Assembly: GCA_021776015.1 (NCBI GenBank)
Contig: JAJFGT010000143.1
Coordinates: 1 to 5,044 of the forward strand
Source of the DNA: Alphaproteobacteria bacterium
GTDB lineage: Bacteria > Pseudomonadota > Alphaproteobacteria > Micavibrionales > Micavibrionaceae
Length of the DNA: 5,044 nt
Direction of reading: 5' to 3'
Positions 1 to 5,044 of the stretch are shown piece by piece. Both the position numbers and the translations under genes were made by a program. Below the pieces are notes generated by a model that was not told where the DNA came from, did no database searches, and worked only from the letters and a program-made list of their open reading frames with translations. Position 1 is the first letter of the stretch. Each line of letters opens with the position of its first letter.

Positions 1-158
1 TCCAAAATGGTTTATTAAAATCATACACATATAGCCCCATCTGATTATTTATAGGGGTTAAAAAATCACCTGCTTAAATCACAAATCATTAGGGGGGATT
101 TAAAAATTGAGGGGTGGTAAGGTAGAAAACTAAAGCAGAACGACTATAAGATAAATCC

Positions 159-188
159 TTGCGTTTTCAATGATTATTCCGCTATAAG
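159..188 (+). promoter_or_regulatory. Candidate sigma70-type promoter for the DAHP synthase / gluRS unit
   Basis: TTGCGT at 159-164 is followed after 18 bases by TATAAG at 183-188, a reasonable -35/-10 pair placed directly before the first gene. Transcription would be expected to start around 194-196, essentially at the ATG at 196. The message would then be nearly leaderless, or translation would begin at the second in-frame ATG at 220. A second TATAAG at 145-150 has no good -35 partner at normal spacing. This is a call by eye from consensus only. Confidence 0.35.
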
Positions 189-195
189 AACTGTT

Positions 196-1581
196 ATGAC
201 ACAAACGGCACAAAAAGAAATGAACGCGATTCATTGGTCCCCTGATAGCTGGAGAACAAAACCAGCTCAGCAACTTCCTTCCTACAAAGATCTTGATGCT
301 CTTAAGCAGGCAGAACAAGCTCTTTTAAAAATGCCTCCTCTTGTTTTTGCAGGAGAAGCCCGCAACTTAAAATCTCAATTAGCCAATGTTGCTATGGGAA
401 AAGCCTTTCTTCTTCAAGGGGGAGATTGCGCAGAAAGTTTCTCTGAATTTTCAGCAGAAAAGATAAAAAATACCTTTAAGATATTGCTTCAAATGTCTGT
501 TATTATGACATTTTCAGGAAGAATGCCCGTTGTTAAAATGGGTCGTATGGCGGGACAATTTGCAAAGCCACGCTCAAGTGATACTGAGATTATTGATGGA
601 ATTGAACTTCCAAGCTATCGAGGCGATATTATCAATGGGTTTGAATTTAATCCTGAATCAAGAGAACCCGACCCTGCCCGTATGCTTCAAGCCTATCATC
701 AAGCGGCATCGACACTCAATCTTCTGCGCGCTTTTGCTCAAGGGGGATTTGCAGATCTACGCAAAGTTCACAAATGGACACTTGATTTTGTTGGGGAAAC
801 ACCCCTCACTCGTCGTTATGAAACTCTTGCCAATGAGATTGAAAACGCTCTTGGCTTTATGGAAGCCTGTGGACTAGCAGGAGATAATGCGCCTGCAGCC
901 ATGAGACAAACAGACTTTTTCACCTGTCATGAGGCCCTTCTTCTCCCTTATGAAGAGTCACTGGTTCGTGTCGATAGCCTCACAGGAGACTATTATGATA
1001 CATCCGCCCATTTCCTTTGGGTCGGCGCGCGAACACACCAAGAAGACAATGCTCAAATTGAGTTTATACGAGGCATTAAAAACCCTCTGGGGCTTAAATG
1101 CTCTCCTGATATGGATCCAGACCAACTCATTCGCCTTATTGATATTCTCAATCCAGAGAATGAAGCAGGACGATTAACGCTTGTTTCTCGTATGGGAGCA
1201 GGAAACCTTGAGAGAGGACTTTCACCTTTAATCCGTCGTGTCAAAGAGGAAGGCCGTACTGTTGCATGGGTCTGTGACCCTATGCATGGGAATATTAAAA
1301 AATCATCGAGTGGATATAAAACACGTCGCTTCGAAGATATCATTGATGAAGTGACAGATTTCTTTGGTGTTCACAATGCAGAAGGCACACATCCAGGAGG
1401 AATCCATGTTGAGATGACAGGGCAAGACGTCACAGAATGCACAGGCGGAGCCTATGAAATATCAGATGATAATCTCCGTGATCGCTACCATACATATTGC
1501 GACCCTCGTTTAAATGCCAACCAGTCACTAGAACTGTCCTTTCTTATCGCCGACCACTTAAAATCAATTTACAAGAAATAA
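196..1581 (+). CDS. aroG: Class II 3-deoxy-D-arabino-heptulosonate-7-phosphate (DAHP) synthase
   Basis: This cytoplasmic enzyme condenses phosphoenolpyruvate with erythrose 4-phosphate to DAHP, the first step of the shikimate pathway to Phe, Tyr, Trp and chorismate-derived compounds. At 461 residues it has the normal length of the class II (plant/actinobacterial-like) family. The N-terminal WSPDSWR (14-20) and [13 protein letters not shown] (47-59) are family signatures. By remembered numbering of the Mycobacterium tuberculosis enzyme, the metal ligands are present: C78 in GGDCAES, H364 in MHGN, E406 in HVEMTGQ and D436 in CDPRLN. R117, R279, K301 and R332 match the PEP-binding residues, and K375 matches an E4P-binding lysine. 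The position before R279 is Ala (WVGART) where the family normally has Glu (WIGERT). The start at 196 has no clear Shine-Dalgarno sequence; ATG 220 (MNAIHW) is an alternative start that loses only 8 non-conserved residues. The enzyme assignment is firm. The symbol is generic, since class II genes are also called aroF, aroH or aroA. Confidence 0.95.
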   Translation: MTQTAQKEMNAIHWSPDSWRTKPAQQLPSYKDLDALKQAEQALLKMPPLVFAGEARNLKSQLANVAMGKAFLLQGGDCAESFSEFSAEKIKNTFKILLQMSVIMTFSGRMPVVKMGRMAGQFAKPRSSDTEIIDGIELPSYRGDIINGFEFNPESREPDPARMLQAYHQAASTLNLLRAFAQGGFADLRKVHKWTLDFVGETPLTRRYETLANEIENALGFMEACGLAGDNAPAAMRQTDFFTCHEALLLPYEESLVRVDSLTGDYYDTSAHFLWVGARTHQEDNAQIEFIRGIKNPLGLKCSPDMDPDQLIRLIDILNPENEAGRLTLVSRMGAGNLERGLSPLIRRVKEEGRTVAWVCDPMHGNIKKSSSGYKTRRFEDIIDEVTDFFGVHNAEGTHPGGIHVEMTGQDVTECTGGAYEISDDNLRDRYHTYCDPRLNANQSLELSFLIADHLKSIYKK

Positions 1582-1591
1582 ACTCAAGATC

Positions 1592-3238
1592 ATGGATAAT
1601 ATTATAAAAAAAATGGACACTCTTTTCCCATCAACTCTGACCGTTGAGGACATCGAAAAAGAACATAAACCACGTCCGGAAAATCATACGGTCACAAGGA
1701 TTGCTCCAAGCCCAACAGGCATGATGCATATAGGAAGTGTTTATGCTGCCCTTATCTCAGAACGCGTTGCGCATATGGCGAATGGAACATTTATTCTCCG
1801 TATTGAAGATACCGATAGCAAACGTAAAGTTGAAGGCGCAACAGACATTATCATTAACGGACTCAAACGCTACGGGATCACAAGTGACGAAGGCGCGATC
1901 AGTGCCACAGAAGAAGTCGGAGATTACGGGCCGTACACACAAAGTGACAGATATGATATATACTTAGCTTATATTAAAAAGCTTCTCCAAGAAGACCTTG
2001 CCTACCCTTGCTTTTGCACAGAAGACGAACTGAATGACATTCGTGAACAACAAACAAAACAAGGACTTCGTACAGGATATTACGGGAGCTGGGCAAAATA
2101 TAAGAATGCCCCTCAGGAAGTTATTCTTGAACATTTGGAAAAGGGAACGCCTTTTACAGTCCGCTTTAAGTCCACAGGAAAAAATTTCAACAAACGTCTC
2201 TTTGACGACATTTTAAAAGGAAAACGCAATCTTCCTGAAAATGACGCAGATGTTGTTATTCTGAAAGCGTCTGGACTTCCCACTTATCATTTTGCACATA
2301 TTATTGATGATCATTTGATGGGTACAACGCATGTCATTCGTGGAGATGAATGGCTATCTTCTCTTCCTCTTCATGTTCAACTCTTTGAAGCTATGGGATG
2401 GACACCTCCACATTATGGGCATATTTCCCCTATTGAAATCATGGATGATAATAAGCGCCGAAAACTTTCAAAAAGAAAAGATCCTGAAGCAAGTGTAACA
2501 TTTTATGAAGAGAAAGGGTACCCAAAGGAAGCGGTTCTTGAATATCTTATGAATCTTGCAAACTCTGGATTTGAAAAATTTAGAACTGAAAATCCAGATG
2601 AAAGCGTGTGGAACTTTCCTTTTGATCTCCAAAAAATGGGACGAAGCGGAGCTCTTCTTGATCTTGCAAAACTTGATAGTATCAGTCGTGATTATATCGG
2701 ACGCTTAAGCGCAGAGGAGCTCTATAACTCTCTGTTTGAATGGTCTGAAACAATGGCTCCAGACCTCTATACACGTATGAAGAATGACAAAGATTATTTT
2801 CTAAATATCTTTAAAATAGAACGTGAAAACGTTGAGCGTGTTCGTAAAGATTTTACAAATTGGTCAACCATATGGCATGAAATCGATTACTTTTTCGATG
2901 ATTCATTTTCTCCAGAAGATGGTTATGTAGCAAAGATTACAGAACAATCTCCTGAAGTTATTAAAGAGTTCCTGTCAGATTTCATAAACCACTATAATGA
3001 AAAGCTCAGCAATGAAGATTGGTTTTCTAACATGAAAACATTAGCTGAAACACATGGATTTGCTCCCAATGGAAAAACCTACAAAAAAGATCCTGACAGC
3101 TATCACGGAACAGTTTCAGATGCGGCAAAAATCCTTCGTGTTGCCTTAACAGGACGCGCACAAACTCCAGATCTTTATTCTTTGATGCAAGTCATGGGAA
3201 AAGAACGTGTCATTCAGAGGTTAAATAAAAGTGTTTAA
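1592..3238 (+). CDS. gltX: Glutamyl-tRNA synthetase, long form with N-terminal extension
   Basis: This cytoplasmic class I aminoacyl-tRNA synthetase attaches glutamate to tRNA(Glu); many alphaproteobacterial enzymes also charge tRNA(Gln) for later amidation. Visible motifs are RIAPSPTG (36-43), the HIGH-type signature HIGS (46-49), RIEDTD (70-75), GPYTQSDR (113-120), a short CFC pair (140-142), GDEWLSSLPLH (251-261), the KMSKS-type loop KLSKRK (291-296), and a helical anticodon-binding part ending in LRVALTGRAQTPDLYSLM (515-532) and GKERV (536-540). At 548 residues it is longer than the roughly 470 usual for proteobacterial GluRS. The first 32 residues (LFPSTLTVEDIEKEH region) precede the catalytic domain. 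This extension, together with KLSKRKDPEAS and the C-terminal region, recalls the long clostridial form. The gene begins 10 bp after the DAHP synthase stop, with only a weak ribosome site, so it is probably translated from a shared message. ATG at 1613 is a possible alternative start. Function is confident; origin by transfer is an inference. Confidence 0.95.
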   Translation: MDNIIKKMDTLFPSTLTVEDIEKEHKPRPENHTVTRIAPSPTGMMHIGSVYAALISERVAHMANGTFILRIEDTDSKRKVEGATDIIINGLKRYGITSDEGAISATEEVGDYGPYTQSDRYDIYLAYIKKLLQEDLAYPCFCTEDELNDIREQQTKQGLRTGYYGSWAKYKNAPQEVILEHLEKGTPFTVRFKSTGKNFNKRLFDDILKGKRNLPENDADVVILKASGLPTYHFAHIIDDHLMGTTHVIRGDEWLSSLPLHVQLFEAMGWTPPHYGHISPIEIMDDNKRRKLSKRKDPEASVTFYEEKGYPKEAVLEYLMNLANSGFEKFRTENPDESVWNFPFDLQKMGRSGALLDLAKLDSISRDYIGRLSAEELYNSLFEWSETMAPDLYTRMKNDKDYFLNIFKIERENVERVRKDFTNWSTIWHEIDYFFDDSFSPEDGYVAKITEQSPEVIKEFLSDFINHYNEKLSNEDWFSNMKTLAETHGFAPNGKTYKKDPDSYHGTVSDAAKILRVALTGRAQTPDLYSLMQVMGKERVIQRLNKSV

Positions 3239-3241
3239 AGA

Positions 3242-3898
3242 TTAGGGCTTCAATTCATTCATTAACGTTATTGTTGTCTCATAAACACCAAGCCCTGTTA
3301 TCCACGGGGCGGCAAGGATAAGGGTAAGACAAAGGCCACCGAAAGACAGGCTAAAAATATCGCCCTTGGAAAGCTTGCCGGATTCAGCCTCTGGATAGAT
3401 ACGTTCTTCCTCTTCTTTTAATTGAGCGCGGGCGGATTCCATAGTCTGGCCTGTCTTACCGTCCTTTCCCTTAAAGACTTTCCAGACAATCAACGAAATG
3501 CGCGCAATATCATCAATGGTTAAAAAGAATATCCGCAAGCCCCGCTCAATAATCGCAAAGCGCGTCAAGATCTGTGCGCCTCGGACAGCTTGCCCTGCCC
3601 TTGCTGCTTGCCCAAGCCCCAGTGCCGCGATGACAAGTTCGGCGTAAAGGGCAATGACCAGAGCAAAAAGGATCAAAGCAATATCAAGTTTTACATGCCA
3701 GAGCGCGCTTAATAACGGTCTCTTATCCTCAAGCACACTATGTCGCCAGATTTCTAGTCCGTAGTGACCAAGCATCAGCATAATGACCCAGAACAGATTA
3801 GCATAAACACTCAAGACGATGGCCGCCCCGACATAGACAAGGATAAATGACATGCGCTCATCATGGTCTTTGATCCAACGCTTCACAGGTGTAGGCAT
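3242..3898 (-). CDS. Multi-pass inner-membrane protein of unknown function
   Basis: I do not recognise this 218-residue protein. It starts with a short basic N-terminus (PVKRWIKDHDER) followed by a long hydrophobic stretch (about 17-45, one or two membrane segments), a polar loop, a second hydrophobic segment (about 70-94) and an Ala/Gly-rich small-residue stretch (about 92-110). Next come a hydrophobic or amphipathic region (about 112-140, LRIFFLTIDDIARISLIVWK), a charged and probably helical stretch (143-179, with KEEEERIYPEAESGK), and a last membrane segment (184-205). No catalytic motif is visible. The ATG at 3898 is preceded at 9 nt by a good ribosome binding site. Its stop lies 3 bp from the convergent synthetase stop. 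A sample of the gene is about 50 percent G+C, clearly above the synthetase beside it. A channel, transporter subunit or envelope scaffold role would all be guesses. Confidence 0.8.
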   Translation of the reverse strand: MPTPVKRWIKDHDERMSFILVYVGAAIVLSVYANLFWVIMLMLGHYGLEIWRHSVLEDKRPLLSALWHVKLDIALILFALVIALYAELVIAALGLGQAARAGQAVRGAQILTRFAIIERGLRIFFLTIDDIARISLIVWKVFKGKDGKTGQTMESARAQLKEEEERIYPEAESGKLSKGDIFSLSFGGLCLTLILAAPWITGLGVYETTITLMNELKP

Positions 3899-3906
3899 AT
3901 TTAATT

Positions 3907-3914
3907 GTCCTCTC
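3907..3914 (-). promoter_or_regulatory. Ribosome binding site of the membrane protein gene
   Basis: On the minus strand GAGAGGAC contains a strong Shine-Dalgarno core (GAGAGGA, 3914-3908) 9 nt before the ATG at 3898. It supports that start codon. It is the clearest ribosome site in the window; the first two genes have weak ones. Confidence 0.6.
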
Positions 3915-4037
3915 TATTCTTCAGATATTTAAAATTTTCTTCTCTGATTTTACGCACAACTTCGTCATAAAGAAACAGTAGGAAGGCAAAGCGCCCTCTG
4001 ATTCGTCATTCTTGTCTGGCGTCACAGTGAACCTCTA

Positions 4038-4051
4038 CGGGCTTACGCCCG
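4038..4051. repeat. Short perfect inverted repeat (5-bp stem, 4-nt loop)
   Basis: CGGGC at 4038-4042 and GCCCG at 4047-4051 are exact complements around the loop TTAC. It lies in the G+C-richer block of the intergenic region. No T-run follows on either strand, so it does not look like an intrinsic terminator. A role in RNA structure or as part of a dispersed palindromic repeat is possible but unproven. Confidence 0.45.
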
Positions 4052-4140
4052 CAGTATCTTCCTAGGTCAAGTTTCGCTTGTCCAGTGTCTTCGTCGCCTT
4101 GGTGCTGAATATATTGAAAATTAAAACTCTATAAATTGGT

Positions 4141-4215
4141 ATTTTGGGCTTGATAACCCACGCTGTTAGCGGTTTGTGTGCCGTTACAACACTCCTCGAC
4201 TTTGGTCGGGGAGGC
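4141..4215 (+). ncRNA. Candidate structured RNA resembling an IS200/IS605 right end (omega-RNA scaffold)
   Basis: In 75 bases there are four short complementary pairs: TGGG 4145-4148 with CCCA 4157-4160, CGCT 4161-4164 with AGCG 4168-4171, GTGT 4176-4179 with ACAC 4189-4192, and the 9-bp hairpin 4192-4213. The final CTCCTCGAC-TTTG-GTCGGGGAG hairpin followed by G looks like the hairpin that ends many IS200/IS605 elements, which forms the 3' scaffold of TnpB-associated omega RNAs. This is a remembered resemblance, not a search. No tnpB or tnpA coding sequence lies upstream in the window. It would therefore be a remnant or a solo element. A plain hairpin or a weak terminator of the neighbouring gene is the alternative. 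Confidence 0.25.
4192..4213. repeat. 9-bp inverted repeat downstream of the solute-binding protein gene
   Basis: CTCCTCGAC (4192-4200) and GTCGGGGAG (4205-4213) pair along 9 positions, with one T-G wobble, around a TTTG loop. It starts 21 bp after the stop of the minus-strand solute-binding protein gene. Read on that strand it could stop transcription, but only a weak TGTTGT tract follows, so a classical intrinsic terminator is doubtful. Its presence is plain in the sequence; its function is open. Confidence 0.5.
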
Positions 4216-4234
4216 AATAAAACTACGGAGCAAA

Positions 4235-5044
4235 TTATTTGCTATCTACAGCCGTGGGTGCCTGAGTAATGTATGGCAATGCAACGCGATGAAACGTACC
4301 AGATTTAGACTCGTATTTTTCTAAAATTTTGTCAACTCTCCCACTAAATAAAAGCTCTCGTAGCCCTGCATTAATAAACGCCTTTAACTGGAGGTCATTT
4401 CTGGGCACTACAATACTATTTCCAAAAATTCTCAATGGATATCCATTGACCAATTCTTTCAAAGCACCGGGGTTGGATTTAAGAAACTCTTCAACTATTC
4501 CAGATTCTGCAAAAGTTACATCTGCTTTGTTTGAAGTAATATTCAAGAGATTCTGTGTGAATGGACTAAGCTGAGGCAGTGATACGTGCTCTGCTTGTGG
4601 AAAATCCGCCTGCGCAATAATATCCTCCATAGCACCATCTATCGTCGCTATCTTAACGTTAGGACTATTGAAATCCTTAATGGAGTGAAATCTGGACTCA
4701 TCAGGTCGTCCCCATGCAGTAATCACGCTATAAAATATTGGAATAGTGAATCCACCTGCTTTAGCTCGGCTTGTGCTCGGCCAGAGTCCTCCTGCGAAGA
4801 TATCATATCGGTTGGCATCGAGGCCTGTGAAAATACTTTCATAACCAACCTCTTCATTCCATAAAATATTGATTTCTGCCAATGCCGCTATCTCTTCCAT
4901 GACATCATAGAAAATGCCCGACAACTCTCCAGAGTTTGGATCTTTCATAAAGTAAGGTGGGTAGATTAGATAACTTGCACGAAGTTCTGAGGAACTCAAA
5001 ATCCTATCAAGCCGAGTGACCTCTAATGGACTCTTATCACGACT
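4235..5044 (-). CDS. Family 3 extracellular (periplasmic) solute-binding protein, N-terminus cut by window edge
   Basis: The visible 269 residues form a bacterial solute-binding protein of family 3, the periplasmic receptor type used by polar amino acid ABC transporters. They begin with TRLDRILSSSELRASYLIYP (10-29), where the mature domain starts. They continue through GIFYDVMEEI (43-52), YDIFAGG (80-86), STSRA (90-94, with the Arg that normally holds the ligand carboxylate), FTIPIFYS (99-106), KADVTFAES (173-181) and a typical C-terminal GLRELLFSGRVDKILEKY (227-244). A TTG at 4999 could be mistaken for the start, but the frame is open for 15 more codons to the edge and those residues fit the family. 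The real start and any signal peptide therefore lie beyond 5044. No permease or ATPase gene is next to it here. The ligand is unknown. Sensor or other two-lobed relatives cannot be excluded without the missing part. Confidence 0.85.
   Translation of the reverse strand, partial: SRDKSPLEVTRLDRILSSSELRASYLIYPPYFMKDPNSGELSGIFYDVMEEIAALAEINILWNEEVGYESIFTGLDANRYDIFAGGLWPSTSRAKAGGFTIPIFYSVITAWGRPDESRFHSIKDFNSPNVKIATIDGAMEDIIAQADFPQAEHVSLPQLSPFTQNLLNITSNKADVTFAESGIVEEFLKSNPGALKELVNGYPLRIFGNSIVVPRNDLQLKAFINAGLRELLFSGRVDKILEKYESKSGTFHRVALPYITQAPTAVDSK

Larger units (their letters stand above)
3899..4234. other. 336-bp intergenic region with structured and possibly decayed segments
   Basis: No convincing complete gene is present. 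Three parts can be told apart. At 3899-3980 the sequence is AT-rich and carries the ribosome site of the membrane protein. At about 3981-4110 the sequence is richer in G+C, with few stops in several frames and a perfect 5-bp hairpin (4038-4051). At 4141-4215 small stems end in a strong 9-bp hairpin. On the minus strand one frame runs from after TAG (4131-4129) to TAA (3903-3901) with a single TGA at 4008-4006. On the plus strand a 40-codon stretch is open from 4002 to 4121. Neither has a start codon that makes a good gene, so both are left uncalled. Confidence 0.6.

Noticed and set aside
2..34. Possible last codons of an upstream gene ending in TAG at 32-34
   Set aside because: Ten open codons at the window edge prove nothing; the other two forward frames also end soon and none is recognisable.
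33..59. Weak inverted repeat AGCCCC / GGGGTT with an AT-rich loop
   Set aside because: There are only four G-C pairs plus weak ends, a long loop and no T-run on the expected side. It is too weak to call a terminator.
130..318. 62-residue open frame on the minus strand over the start of the DAHP synthase
   Set aside because: It overlaps the promoter region and the conserved gene in antisense, has no family resemblance, and is best explained as a shadow.
1053..1343. 96-residue minus-strand open frame inside the DAHP synthase
   Set aside because: It lies fully antisense to conserved active-site codons and shows no recognisable protein features.
4002..4121. 40-codon open stretch on the plus strand in the intergenic region
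   Set aside because: It has no suitable start codon or ribosome site and no recognisable similarity; G+C-richer sequence keeps frames open by chance.
4329..4864. Two plus-strand open frames (81 and 92 residues) opposite the solute-binding protein
   Set aside because: The minus-strand frame carries clear family 3 binding-protein motifs throughout; the plus-strand frames are shadows.

Overview
The window most resembles a moderately AT-rich alphaproteobacterium. The basis is the overall character of the class II DAHP synthase and the unnamed membrane protein. This placement is an inference from protein similarity remembered, not searched. There are four protein-coding genes (one cut by the window edge), no tRNA or rRNA gene, no CRISPR array and no intact mobile element.

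Layout. Positions 1-195 are a non-coding AT-rich leader with several short G-tracts and a plausible sigma70-type promoter at 159-188. A two-gene, probably co-transcribed unit follows on the + strand: a class II 3-deoxy-D-arabino-heptulosonate-7-phosphate synthase (196-1581, entry of the shikimate pathway) and, 10 bp later, a glutamyl-tRNA synthetase (1592-3238). The synthetase is not the short form usual in proteobacteria. Its 30-residue N-terminal extension, HIGS and KLSKR signature loops and C-terminal part look like the roughly 550-residue form I associate with Clostridia. Three bases after its stop lies the stop of a convergent gene for a small multi-pass membrane protein of unknown function (3242-3898, - strand), which is visibly richer in G+C.

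Positions 3899-4234 hold no convincing gene but are not featureless. The part next to the membrane protein has a good ribosome binding site and an open frame that ends 2 nt before the ATG, possibly the tail of a lost upstream gene. The middle is a G+C-richer block with a perfect 5-bp hairpin. The part nearest the last gene has a row of small stems ending in a 9-bp hairpin that resembles the right end (omega-RNA scaffold region) of IS200/IS605-type elements, although no tnpB or tnpA is visible.

The last gene (4235 to beyond 5044, - strand) encodes a family 3 extracellular solute-binding protein. Its reading frame is open to the window edge, so its true start and any signal peptide lie outside.

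Functionally, the first two genes are housekeeping (aromatic amino acid biosynthesis and glutamate charging of tRNA). The other two concern the envelope and periplasm. I see no complete new defence or mobile system. The most interesting points are the atypical synthetase, an active-site substitution in the DAHP synthase and the structured 4141-4215 segment.
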